Positions 1-10,816 of a stretch of 64,000 bases of DNA are shown here, piece after piece (the stretch's first letter is position 1; each line of letters begins with the position of its first letter). Made by a program: the position numbers and the translations under genes. The notes under the pieces were generated by a model, which worked only from the letters and a program-made list of their open reading frames with translations, was not told where the DNA came from and did no database searches. Source of the stretch: Mactromeris polynyma (lineage: Eukaryota > Mollusca > Bivalvia > Venerida > Mactridae); contig JASFXZ010000001.1 of NCBI GenBank assembly GCA_032209605.1, positions 47,310,619-47,374,618 on the forward strand, written 5' to 3'.

Positions 1-52
1 CGTAATTAGACTTAATTAGAATAACAAATCATTCTAATTAAGTCTAATTACG
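1..52. repeat. Perfect 22-bp palindrome at window edge
   Basis: Positions 1-22 and 31-52 are exact reverse complements around an 8-base spacer. The AT-rich arms could form a strong hairpin. This may be the end of a MITE cut by the window edge, but the other end is not visible, so the family is unknown. Confidence 0.8.
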
Positions 53-367
53 CTGTCACTTACACTCAAACATTATTTATATATACATTATTTATTGCCT
101 CCATTTTCTGGAGATAAATGGTTTAACAATTATTTATGAATATATACATATATAAAGGAAGAATAGTGAATACTATATTACTATATACAGCATATAGAAA
201 GGAAAAAAGGACGAATACATAGCCAATAGAATAGAATAAAACATCAAGTCTCTTGCACGTAACTAGTCTCACATTATGTTAATATTTGACCTCACGGAGT
301 ATGTTCAGTTCAAACGAAACGAAAATTTGACACTATACATGTAAGGAAATGGTAATTAATACGTATT

Positions 368-412
368 ATTGGTAAAGCAGTCTCAGGAATTTGCCGAGAC
401 TGCTTTACCAAT
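368..412. repeat. 17-bp perfect hairpin
   Basis: Positions 368-384 and 396-412 are exact reverse complements with an 11-base loop. The stem centres on GCAGTCTC/GAGACTGC and is more GC-rich than its surroundings. No longer element is visible around it. Confidence 0.75.
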
Positions 413-561
413 TCAAACTATTCAAACACTTTTTATTCAAACTGGCACACTATTTATTCACACTGTCACAATTACTTGCACATACACTTAACCGTTTATC
501 TCGCCGATTTCACGCAGAAAATCCTGGCATACAATGTCCCGTTCATCATACTTGTCCCAGA

Positions 562-860
562 GTCGTTACGTAACACAGTCAACAAACATAACAATTACAT
601 TGTCTTTATTGGTATAGTCGATCATTAATCATTGACCATTTGTTATATCAAAAAACTGTTTATATTAATGATATTTGGTCGATTTTAATAATTGTATTTA
701 ACTAACTATTCCTTATTTCTGAAAAATAAATATCAATAGTAGCACTCCTTATCATCTTATCTAAGCTACAGCGGCTTCTCACCTTGTTAATCACCTCGCT
801 AAGCGAGCACGCGTCATTACGTAACACAGTCAACAAACATAACAATACATTGTCTTTATT
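562..860 (+). repeat. Direct repeat pair of about 49 bp
   Basis: Positions 562-610 and 813-860 share the same sequence around TTACGTAACACAGTCAAC with one substitution and one indel. The 200-odd bases between them are not repeated. This could mark an insertion flanked by duplicated target or a local duplication. I cannot tell which. Confidence 0.7.
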
Positions 861-1759
861 TAAGCACTGACTCAAAGATTGAATTGATAAACCTTTCAAA
901 ATTAATTTATTATGCAAATGATATTAGAACTCAATAATTGCCCTTTCCTCATGTCATCTGTATATGTTGACTTTGTGTTTCTTTATTGGTACAGATAGAC
1001 TGAGATATACCTGGTACATGTATATATATTTTCATTGACCACTTTGCTAATGTAACACAATTGTTTCACATTCATGAAAGCTCTTTGCAAACTAATATTT
1101 TTTTATTTCTTTTACGACTTTCTCTACATTATATATTATATTGTATTGTATGCTATACACATGTAGGCCTACGAATGTTTTATTCAATAAATATGATTGA
1201 GTTGAGTTATTGGTTATAACCTAAACAAAGTTCGGAAATCATTATGTTTTAAGACACATTATATATATTTATTTGTTTCAACCTGTATTACTCTATCAAA
1301 ATCGGTGATAAAAGAGAATATATATCTTAATATTTATTATGGCATCTGCAATCTTAGGTACTTTATGAAAAACATATATAAATTGATAAAGGCATTTTAA
1401 GAAGGACCTACTGATATACATTCATATAAGTCTTAACGACTTATCCAATTTTAGACAATTGTGAGAATATACTGATTCATTCACCTATATATATAATAAC
1501 AATACCATTTCAAGGCATTTAGCGGGCATATATCACCTTAAACAACGTACACTTGACAGTTTACACATAATTAAAAGTGTGATGGTTACATCAATAGAAC
1601 ACAATTGCCTTTGATCCAATAAACAAGTGCAACAAATAAAAACAAACAAACTTTAATTGTATTAAACAAATAATCTGCTAATTATTATGATGATCAAACA
1701 AAATATAATGACAAATTAAAGGAATGCAATTTTCGAATTGCGAATTGTGATTACAATAA

Positions 1760-2995
1760 CATACATTTACTACTGTCTATACCTTTCGTTGTAGTTTAAT
1801 GCGCAAAATATATATACATGAATGTTTATGTTTCAAGTGGTGTAACATTACAAAAGGAAAAATGTTAATCTCCAGTACATGACTAATTTAACGCGCATAC
1901 AGCTAAATATTGTCGTTTTTATTAAAGTTAAGGCAATCGTATTAATTACCTGAATAACAAATAAGTACACTCAACAAAATTCCTAATCGGTCAGTTTATA
2001 TTGTATTATTATTTTTCTAATAATGCATGTATTCACACAAAATTTCACATACCGATATTTGAACAGGTAATGCAGCGAATTATTGATTTTTTCGCTATGA
2101 AATTAATTGTATTACGCGTATTGACGTTTATAGCACGTTTTGCACGTGCGGGGCATAGCCACATATTTGCACGTGTTCGTGTACACTTTTGTCATTGCCG
2201 TTGAAAATTCTTTTTGAAAAACACAAAACATGGCGTGAATGAACGCGCCCGAGCCGTCGGAATGATTCAGACCGGAACTTATTTACGACAGGTGGGTTTT
2301 ATTTTTTGAAATTTCATAAAAATATTGACATTGAATTTCACCCAAAGAGCTTGTTTGTGGATAGCCGCCGATTGAAGGTTCTTGTCACCTGAAATAAGTT
2401 GAAAACGGAAATAACCACCAATATAATGGCTATACAAACAAATAATGTCAACATTCTTATGAAATTTCAAAAAATAAAACCCACCTGTCGTAAATGAGTT
2501 CCGGTCAGTATCATTCCGACGGCTCGGGCGCGTTCTTCTTCGGTCATTCTCACCATGTTTTGTGTTTTTCAAAATGGATTTTCATCAGCAATGACAAAAA
2601 TGTACACGAACACGTGCACATATGTGTTCATTCCCCGCACGTGCAAAACGTGCTATAAACGTCAATACGCCTAATACGATTAATTTCATAGCGAGCCGGC
2701 TAAAAAAAAAAATCAATAATTCGCTGCAATACCTGTTCAAATATCGGTATGTGAAATTTTGTGTGAATACATACATTATTAGAAAAATAATAATACAATA
2801 TAAACTGACGATTAGGAATTTTGTTGAGTGTAGTTATGTTTCAAATTAAAATATCTCTTTCAGGAACATGATATGACTTATACCCATTAGTGACAAAAAC
2901 ATGCACCATATGACGTGCACGCAACGATCAAATATTTGCAATATCATTGTTTTATTTTTAAATAAAACCGACCATCTGTTCAGACGAGTTATCAC
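1760..2995 (+). repeat. Dispersed repeat, copy 1, split by an insertion
   Basis: Positions 1760-1967 and 2833-2995 together match 6826-7185, for example the shared words CGTTGTAGTTTAATGCGC and ATATCTCTTTCAGGAACATG. Copy 1 is interrupted exactly by the 863-bp foldback element at 1968-2830; copy 2 is uninterrupted. The repeat has no recognisable coding capacity. Confidence 0.85.
1968..2830. mobile_element. 863-bp foldback/MITE element with TA target duplication
   Basis: The element begins CACTCAACAAAATTCC and ends with its reverse complement. The inverted arms are long (about 1968-2335 and 2443-2830) and closely matched, with a central spacer of about 107 bp. It is flanked by TA on both sides (1966-1967 and 2831-2832), as expected of Tc1/mariner-like transposition. 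The paralogous site near 7029-7041 lacks the element. The short open frames on both strands, with ARVRVHFCHC-like ends, are arm repeats read in both directions, not genes. No transposase is present, so it is non-autonomous. Confidence 0.85.
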
Positions 2996-3407
2996 ATATC
3001 CGTGTATGTTTCTACAATACAATAACAGTTAATATCATATTGCACAGTGTGCATATACTACGCAAATGAGCGGAAAAACCTAAATGAAAATTATACGCTG
3101 CTTATTTACAATTTACAAAACGAATAATGATGAAAAATATTAACACTTTTGATGTTTAAATAAGAACCCTCATGAACACTGCAGCAAACACAAAAATAAA
3201 TATGGTAACATTTACCGTTAACATGCAAGTTACTTATATGACAGATTTACTAAGCATGTTCAGCAAAATTCTTCAAACGTACATATCCAATTAAGTGAGT
3301 TTATTCCATCTCAAATGATTCATGTTTCAGACCTTATCAACACATTTTCAGTTTACACAGGAACTTTTAAAAATTATATTTATCTTTGCACAAGAGCTCA
3401 GTCCTTT
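2996..3407. other. Intergenic, nothing recognised
   Basis: AT-rich unique sequence between the dispersed repeat and the left end of duplication block A. No gene, repeat or site is visible. Confidence 0.6.
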
Positions 3408-3852
3408 GAAAATCATTTTCTTATTAATTTAGATATGATCTGTGATATAATCATTTGAACTCATATCTTGTGGTAGAAAAATAAAAAATAAAATTGTCCG
3501 AACTATTTTTTGTTGAGTCCCCCTTATTTTACGATAGTCTGATTTACACAAGCCATACTTTGCCTGCATATAGGAGGTCATGATAATGTTTCTGCTGTTA
3601 TGTCATCAATAGAATCTTACATTCGTGTTCATTTCTATTGAATTTATTAAACTTTTCATCTTAAAACGAGGCTGAGTTATTGTCAGTTTGAGCTGGACCT
3701 TTATTGGTCCCAGGTTTTTGATGACGAGTTTTATAAATTCATTAACAAAATTAATGACCTCTTATGTGAGATCCTCTATTTTTTTCCACTGTTTATACTT
3801 GTTCTCATGTGCATTTGAGCGCTGCCATGGGATTTACAACCTCTTCTGTCAG

Positions 3853-4197
3853 TGATGTCATTCCAAGAAAAAATGCCACATGTGATGTCACATTTTGCAA
3901 GCAGGAAACAATTTGGTAACTTCGTTTTCAGTTTGTTTGTTTGTTTGTTTCATCGGGTTTAACGCCGTTTCTCAACGATATTTCAGTTATATATACGGCG
4001 GCCGGTTCACCTAACCAGTTTTTCCTGGACTGAATTCTAACCAGTACTAACTTACCCTTCCACAAGGAGCCGGCAACTTCTCCACATGTAGAGGAAAATC
4101 GACATTTGTCAAATTTTCAGTTTGCTATATGGGGCAAATATTGCTTACTGTCAGTACATGGTGACGTCACATGTGACATATTCTGGAAATGACTTCA
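3853..4197 (+). promoter_or_regulatory. Cluster of four CRE-like octamers in R1, copy 1
   Basis: TGATGTCA occurs at 3853-3860 and 3883-3890, the perfect palindrome TGACGTCA at 4162-4169, and the variant TGACTTCA at 4190-4197. TGACGTCA is the classic CREB/ATF site. The same positions are kept in the other R1 copies (12.4, 19.6 and 57.3 kb). About 50 bp downstream is a splice-donor-like TTTGTAAGTA, so R1 could be a promoter plus 5' exon for the TIR gene. That role is inference. Confidence 0.4.
3936..4113 (-). mobile_element. SINE inserted in R1, copy 1
   Basis: About 178 bp lie between direct copies of TTTTCAGTTTG (3925-3935 and 4114-4124), which look like a target duplication. Read on the minus strand it ends in an (AAAC)n tail. 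Its body, with CTGGTTAGGTGAACCGG and a TAACTGAAATA block, matches the tail of the tRNA-headed SINE at 50,365-50,605. The R1 copies at 19.66 kb and 57.42 kb are empty at this point. Confidence 0.85.
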
Positions 4198-4740
4198 CTT
4201 AAAAAAGAGGTTGGACATCGTACAGCGGCACTCATTGCTGTTTTCATTTGTAAGTACAAGTTAAATAACAAAACCTAACATTACATGTATATAAGTTGTA
4301 GTTCTTACCACTTCCTTGAAATCGACATTAGGTCAGGTAATAAAACAATTATTTCATGGTTATTTTGGCAACATTCGAAACTGTTGTCCCTGGGTGTCGG
4401 GGATGACATTCTGAACCAACGGCCTAAGGCAACAGTTCCGATGTCCTTCCCTCCACCCCAGGACAACAGTAATGACTGTTTACAAATAAACATGAACTAA
4501 CTGTATACTGCTGGCCAGTTGCTGTATGTTATTTAGATCACTCTGTGTACTCCCCAGGAGAGCTGGATGATATTTGCTGGTTGGAGAAAACCCCTCACAC
4601 ACTGAACTGGTACATAATGCTATTTATATGATTGTGTTGCATTTTTGTAAGAACAGTATATCCCTTAAGTAGATAAATGACATTCATAATTCAAAAAAGT
4701 AATATAAATATATATATTGATTTAGTTCATAGATTGTTCA

Positions 4741-4753
4741 CCCCCCCCCCCCC
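4741..4753 (+). repeat. Poly-C tract of variable length
   Basis: A run of 13 C. The paralogous tracts are 10 C at 13229-13238 and 5 C at 20290-20294, as expected of slippage after duplication. Confidence 0.9.
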
Positions 4754-4870
4754 TCCACTCGATGGAGAGGTTTTGTCTTGTCAGTTTAATTTATGGGAGG
4801 GGTTTTATTACTTGAATTATGCACATAAGGGGGTTTGACCTTAGCAATAAATGGATGAGGTTTGTGCGGT

Positions 4871-5371
4871 AACTCAAATTCGCGAATTTCACTTAAGATT
4901 CGTGTTACCACTTATATATTAATACATCTTTGGCTTCTAGATGTAAGTGGTAACACGAATCTTAAGTGAAATTCGCGAATTTGAGTTATTAAGTAACATA
5001 ATAAGTGGTCAACTATATAAGATTCGTGTTACCACTTACATCTAGAAGCCAAAATTGCATTTATGAATAAGTGGTAACACGAATCTTAAGTGAAATTCGC
5101 GAATTTGAGTTACTAAGTAACATAACAAGTGGTCAACTAGATAAGATTCGTGTTACCACTTAAATCTAGTGTAGTACATCGTAAAAAGGTAAGAGGTGGC
5201 AGTTCTGGGCACTTTCACGCCTGTTTCTAGTTGTATGATATTTATCTTACCGAAAATTTATCACGAATATTAACCATATAGCTAGATAATTATCGTAATA
5301 ATTAAGTGGTTAACACGAATTAATTCGCGAACGCTATCATGCTAACTGGTGGCAGTAATATGCCACCATAG
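4871..5371 (+). repeat. Palindromic satellite-like array, block A
   Basis: Tandem units of about 125 bp are built around the inverted pair AAGATTCGTGTTACCACTTA and TAAGTGGTAACACGAATCTT plus the self-complementary AAATTCGCGAATTT. The outer end is a small hairpin (TGGTGGCA, 6-base loop, TGCCACCA) finishing CCACCATAG at 5371. The same sequence forms both arms of the element at 14,214-17,188. Here there is no LINE in the middle. Confidence 0.85.
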
Positions 5372-5529
5372 GTTTCAGATCTCAATACACCTATTAATTG
5401 TTAATCCCACATGAATGGTTGTGAATTGAACTTTCCTACCCAACTACGTGATTGATTCGTACTCAGGCATTTTAGCCCTCTGCAAAATACCAAACCCTAA
5501 CATTTCTAGATATAAAAAACACCAACTAT

Positions 5530-8500
5530 ACACCGTTTCAATTATACCGTTAATAGAATTATCTGCCCTTCGATGACGTCATTAGAGGATAAACAATTAC
5601 TAAAACGGTAAAATTCAGAGCGCGAAATGGCGACGTAACCAGTTTTTCGGCGATGGAATGAAAGATAAGGTATGTTGCAGATGTAATTTGTTTTAGGATG
5701 TATTTTGAGATGTATAAAAAAACTTATACCGAATAGATTTTGCGAAATTGCTTTACTTGGATGCTTAATATTTGTTTGTCACATATTTTTGCGACTTACT
5801 GGGAATTTTTATTTCACAAACTCGGTCCTTAATATGGACTTGGAAGACCGTGTTTTGATGTTAATGTGAAATCATAGGCATGTCTGAAGATGAACCATAA
5901 ATATTTTTCGTCATTTCATTCATGGGCTGTCATATGAAAGAACATGGATATAGGCAAATTCCTAAAATACCACAGATGCGCTACGCCAGATATGGCACAT
6001 CGATACGAGCAGACGCACTGTCTAAAACAATATATTTATGTCAAAATGAAATATGAAACTCACTGTCTGTTTGGTTATTCCTACTCACATAAAGGGCGAA
6101 TTTATTTTGCAAAACCTGGTTACGGTTTGAGGTTTCAGTTTTGATGTAGTTAGGTTAAAAAACTTAAACCAGTTATGATAAAGATAGGTTTGCAAACAAA
6201 CAGATGGTTTAGTAGAATAAAAATGACCCACATGATTTTGATTGTACAAGAACTTACTGTATCAGAAGACCATAACGATTTAGGTGACTCATGCGCATCA
6301 AAATCCGATTCCATTTACTGCAGTTTTGACCGCTAGCAGTATTGTGATTGCAGACAGACTGGTGCTCGATAAGAAAGTCAGAGTGGAGAACAGTATGTAT
6401 CTTCTGTTTCGTTACATTGTGGACGCTATTATAGCCAGGTTCACACATTTGACCTGTTTGTTTTTGGCCTGAGGCTTTAGCCCAAGGCCATATTATCTAT
6501 GCTACATTTCAGACACAATTTCCCTGAAGTACAAATTACTACAGTACCTGTACGCGTTAATAAAGTTTTTGATGGATTGTGCCATCGACCTTAATGTGGC
6601 GTGTAAGTGATTTTCTAAATATATAAAGTGATCTGGGCGGCTAGACTAACATACTTTTGTGGCGGTTTTTCACTGCGAAGATTTTGACAAATTTTCACTT
6701 TATTCTTTATGTTACAATAACATCATGGTATAGTATCTCTGTCGGCAAAATACCCTTATTTTAATTGTATGCTGCTGTTGCATTTTCATTTGTCAAAACA
6801 TAGGTTCGACCGTAGGTTGGTGGTTTACATACATTCACTACTCGCCATACCATTCGTTGTAGTTTAATGCGCAAAATATATATGCATCTTCATGTTTCAA
6901 GTGGTGTAACATTACAAAAGGAAAACTGTAAATCTCCAGTTCATGAATAATTTAACAAAAAATGATGTAGTTTTTATTAAAAATAAGTTACACAAAATGT
7001 ATTTGTATTTGCGATCTGAATAACAACTAAGTTGCTATGTTTCAAATTCAAATATCTCTTTCAGGAACATGATATGCCTTATATCAATTAGTGACAAAAC
7101 ATCATATGTGCACACAATAATCAAAGAATTACAATATCATTGCTTAATGTTCAAATCATACCGACCATCTGTTTAGAGGATATAATATTCCTGAAGACAT
7201 ATCATACTTACTCGCATTACAGTATTATGTAAAAATATTTGTTACTTTCTATACCATTCGTTGTAACTTAAACCAGTCAAACCGCACCTGGAGGTAGTTC
7301 GGTCAGTTTGATTAACCAGTTTAAGATTTGTAATAAACAAATACAGAAACTTGTTTCAGTTGAAACCCAGTTGGTTAAAACAAATGAAAGGTTTGAAAAA
7401 ACAGTTTTGGATTCAAACTGGTTTGGTACAAACAAAATCGCCCTAAATATAGATTGTTTATAGTTAAGTTTAAAAGAATCTCTTCTGAAAACGGGACATA
7501 GCGCTATAATCCATAAATTATTTTTAGACGTCTTTCGTGACTGGCTGGCCATTTAGTTTCAATGTTTAAACAATTTCTGTGTTCTGGTATGAATTGATAA
7601 TTGACAGTTATTAATTACTTTTCTTGTATTTTAATTAATTTGATTGGTGGATGCCTATTGTTTTGCAATTCATAAACCACGCCCTCGGCAGATAAGTTCT
7701 ACTGGTCACTACTGTAATTGCCCTAGGTGTCAGCTGTAAAAACACAAGAGTCATAAAACCCTAGGTGATATTTATTATATGTGTTAATTCATATTGCTAT
7801 TTCCTGTTTGATAGAATTAGTGCCTTTGATAATTGAAATGATTAGGTCATATCAGTCTGTGATCTCAATTTGTAATAAACATAATGAGATTGCAACTGTC
7901 TGTCACCCAAAAATATTTATACTTCAAAGATTTAGCCAGCTCTTCTGACATTTTTGAATGTTAATTCATGTTCAGAATTAAATTGATGCCAAGACCCTCG
8001 TCTCACAGACAATAAAGACCTACTTAATTTATATTTTGCACACGCTTGTGCTGGGGGAAAATAGACGACTTGTGTACACAACACATGACATGCTGGCGTG
8101 ATCTACATAATTTGTTTAGTTGATATCTTCACACATTTTATGATTATGTAAGCCTTGATTGTTCTTCACAGCAGCTTTTTTAAAATATTTACTTATAGAC
8201 TTCGATGAAAATATAAAAAAATGAAGCGGAAAATTACCGACTTGTTTTGAAAAAGTTATGAAGCATTTATGCTCTGAAAAATTCTTTAACTGGGATTGTT
8301 TGATCACCGTTTATGGAATAACTTTTAATATTAACCACATATTGTTTGATATGTCATCTTAAAAGATTGCTTTTTTACATTGGGGTAAGTTAAATATATG
8401 GTACTTGTTGTGAAAATCCGAGAAATTATAAAAATAGGAAACTAACCGTGAGTATGTGAAAAAATTACGCTCCGCGTGTGCAGCGTTAGTTCGTTACCTA

Positions 8501-8794
8501 GCTATGATTTTTTGAATGCTGTTAATGCAAAAACTTTAATATATTGTAACCTAATACTTTCTGTATAGCTCTACTTTAACTTAATAAAAAGATTGATCTT
8601 TTGATAAGAATAAATAAAATGTCCGATTTTTACGAAAACATTAATAAATTTGCGCCACGCATAAACTTTTGTTGATGTGTAGCGTAAGTAAGCAGCATTT
8701 GCCGTTTTGCAAATATTTTTATCCTCGCATTACGTCACGTCCGGTAGGGGGCGCAACTCTTAGGCGACATTTAATCGATTAATTGAAACGGTGT
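5530..8794. mobile_element. 3.27-kb non-autonomous DNA transposon
   Basis: The element starts ACACCGTTTCAATTA and ends with the exact reverse complement. Similarity continues inward about 100 bp, including a TGACGT word, GAGGATAAA and AAAACGG in the same order on both ends. The uninterrupted target is seen in block B at about 17,665-17,680 (ACCAACTATTGACAT). The target duplication is 2-3 bp (AT or TAT; the junction is ambiguous). The interior holds a copy of the dispersed repeat (6826-7185) and small random open frames of up to 91 codons. No transposase is recognisable, so the superfamily is unassigned. Confidence 0.85.
6826..7185 (+). repeat. Dispersed repeat, copy 2 (uninterrupted)
   Basis: Matches 1760-1967 plus 2833-2995 and lacks the foldback element between them. 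A further partial start of the same repeat, CTATACCATTCGTTGTA, follows at about 7250, so the repeat may have been tandem. It lies inside the 3.27-kb transposon. Confidence 0.85.
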
Positions 8795-9471
8795 ATTGAC
8801 ATATCTTATATCAGTCTGTTGAGAAACTGTTAGTAACTTTTTCATTATTCGTCATCATATGGAAATACAATGTACTACGAGAGTAATTTTCCAGTTATAC
8901 TTGTGTCTAGAACTCTAGGAAAAGGCAAATAAAAGCATTGGTTTACTGAACGTGATTAATTCATTTGAATATCAAATTTACTCTGTGACATGATTCTGAC
9001 ATGCCGTCATGAATTTGCACAAAATGAATTTAATTCTTATTCACGTTAAGTCTATAGTAAATCTTCTGATGAGTGGCCTAAATTATGGAGGAGGTTACAG
9101 GAAATACCTGATCTCTGGACCATATGCTGGATGTATACATGCATGTTAACTCCAAATAATTCATACTGTTAAAAATTGCTTGTTAGTATTTAAAATACAT
9201 ATTATACATAGGTAAATTTCAGTGGAATTTGAATTTTTATCCAGTTGCCACCTAATTTAACCAAAACCATACATTCATCACTAAACAGAAATATATGATG
9301 GCCCAATTTAGTTGCAGAAGCAAACATTCTGTTATCATTAATGTAAGAAGTGTATTATTTTTATCATTTATTTTGAAGAGAAAGTGTTACAGTGCATAAA
9401 ACACAATAAATATATAAGTTTGAGTTTGGAATCTTGTATCACATCAATATATTTAGATTTATTCTATTTTC

Positions 9472-9592
9472 AGGATCGTGTTTCATACTCTGAGCGATGT
9501 ACTAGAAGTCACATTTCATTGTACAAAAATTCCACACTATATGACACTAATTGAATCTTTGGATTGGCTATAAAAGTGTAAATCTCAGTGCC
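9472..9592 (+). promoter_or_regulatory. Splice acceptor and 5' leader of TIR gene 1
   Basis: A pyrimidine tract followed by TTTTCAG ends at 9473, so the exon should begin at 9474. The 119 bases to the ATG contain an in-frame stop at 9548-9550, so they are untranslated leader in the TIR frame. At least one upstream exon is therefore expected. R1 at 3.8-4.3 kb, with its donor-like site, is a candidate. Confidence 0.55.
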
Positions 9593-10027
9593 ATGGCTGA
9601 AAGCAACGTATTTCAGTATGATTTTTGGGTGTTGTATGAAGAAGAAAATGAAGATGACGAAAGATATGCTCATGAGATTGTCGACCACTTAGAAGCAGGA
9701 GGACGGTTGAAAGGATTTGTTGATTATAGAGATGCACATGGTGGTAAAAGTATGTTCGAAATTATGGATCATGCTATGAAGAATTCGCACTATATATTTC
9801 TGTTGATATCGAATTCTACAATCAGAAATAGATGGTGGGAAAGACAAACACATACATCATTGCTTCACAAGATAAATACAAACCGTCAAACCCTTGTGCC
9901 AATTTACCTTCCTGGTTTCAACATGGACGACATTCCATCATCTTTATCTATTTATCAAGGTGTGAGCTATGACAGTGCAAACTTCTTGACATCTTTGTTG
10001 AGACTGTTTGGACATGGTAATGCATAG
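9593..10027 (+). CDS. TIR-domain adaptor-like protein, copy 1
   Basis: This ORF encodes 144 residues that are almost entirely one TIR domain. Box 1 is YDFWVLYEEEN (residues 9-19), and a box 2-like GFVDYRD lies at 41-47. The following GGKSMFEIMDHAM helix and YIFLLISNS strand (68-76) are typical of Toll/IL-1-receptor family adaptors. The C-terminal block VPIYLPGFN and the overall look recall TICAM/TRIF-type or MyD88-type animal adaptors. That finer assignment is tentative. No death domain, signal peptide or membrane segment is present. The usual BB-loop proline is absent (GG instead). The start is the ATG in CCATGG at 9593, because an in-frame stop lies just upstream and the leader follows a splice acceptor. 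A near-identical paralogue is at 18,466. The expected role is cytosolic innate-immune signalling by TIR-TIR contact, with either an adaptor or a decoy function. Confidence 0.8.
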   Translation: MAESNVFQYDFWVLYEEENEDDERYAHEIVDHLEAGGRLKGFVDYRDAHGGKSMFEIMDHAMKNSHYIFLLISNSTIRNRWWERQTHTSLLHKINTNRQTLVPIYLPGFNMDDIPSSLSIYQGVSYDSANFLTSLLRLFGHGNA

Positions 10028-10227
10028 ATTAACATAATGGACTTAGTCAGTGCCTTATAAATTGTTTGATTCATATTTTACCTCGGCAGATCTTTCGAGG
10101 GCATGCACTAATTAAGAGTTAGATTGTGGGTCCATGGTAGTGGCTATTGCACACTCGGTATTATACCAAGTTGTGGTAAAGAATCTAGCTTGTTCTTCAT
10201 TACACAACAAATGATTTACTTTGTTTA

Positions 10228-10516
10228 TTCTTGGATTGATGCCAAATTGTTGTACATTGATGTTAATTCTTGGATTGATGCCAAATTGATGTACATTGAT
10301 GTTAATTGTTGGATTGATGCCAAATTGTTGTACATTGATGTTAATTGTTGGATTGATGCCAAATTGATGTTAATTTTTGGATTGATGCCAAATTGTTGTA
10401 CATTGATGTTAATTGTTGGATTGATGCCAAATTGTTGTACATTGATGTTAATTGTTGGATTGATGCCAAATTGATGTTAATTCTTGGATTTATGCCAAAT
10501 TGATGTACATTGATGT
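10228..10516 (+). repeat. 39-bp minisatellite downstream of TIR gene 1
   Basis: Eight units contain GGATTGATGCCAAATTG, most 39 bp long and some shortened by loss of the TGTACATTGATG part. The same place in block B (19,097-19,136) has a single unit, so the array expanded after duplication. The 116-codon open frame across it (10,124-10,474) is made of the repeat and is not treated as a gene. Confidence 0.9.
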
Positions 10517-10816
10517 TTTCCCTTCCTTCTCATCTTGGCAAAGAACTCACTGCTCAACTTCCCGTGATTGTACAGTATTTAAATTGTTTCAATTTAAAAA
10601 TTGAAATTTTCATTCGTTACTTTTAAAGTTCCACATGCTACATCCTAGTCTTAACTCTACAATCTATCTGAGCCGACGCTGATTAATATTTCCAGGTTTG
10701 CATTTATATAAGGTTGAGAATAATATTTTTGCAATTAGACATCATTAAGTTTCAGTGACAAACATTCCAATGCATAATTGTCAGTGCACAATACCAATGT
10801 ATTTTTAAAAGAAGTT

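Larger units (their letters stand above)
53..1759. other. AT-rich intergenic DNA, no gene seen
   Basis: Only short random reading frames occur here, with no domain or splice-site pattern I can support. The stretch holds the small hairpin at 368-412 and the direct repeat pair at 562-610 and 813-860, listed separately. Confidence 0.6.
3408..10816 (+). repeat. Segmental duplication block A
   Basis: The order is: repeat module R1 (3408-4870), palindromic array (4871-5371), module R3 (5372-5529), the inserted 3.27-kb element (5530-8794) and module R4 with TIR gene 1 (8795-10816). R1, R3 and R4 each align at high identity to block B. Compared with B, block A lacks the 13.36-14.21 kb module and the LINE. 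Its junction at about 4870 joins R1 directly to the palindromic array, which indicates a deletion. Confidence 0.9.

Noticed and set aside
4285..4500. 71-72 codon frame repeated in R1 (also 12,797-13,018)
   Set aside because: The third copy, near 19.83 kb, is broken by a stop and no domain is seen. Similarity is due to the segmental duplication.
9569..9576. TATAAAAG as promoter of the TIR genes (also 18,442-18,449)
   Set aside because: It lies only 17 bases before the ATG, so transcription would start at or beyond the start codon. A splice acceptor upstream argues for a leader exon instead.
9551..9592. Upstream TTG start adding 14 residues to the TIR protein
   Set aside because: Non-ATG starts are rare in animals, and the ATG at 9593 has a good CCATGG context. 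The 14 residues come from leader sequence.
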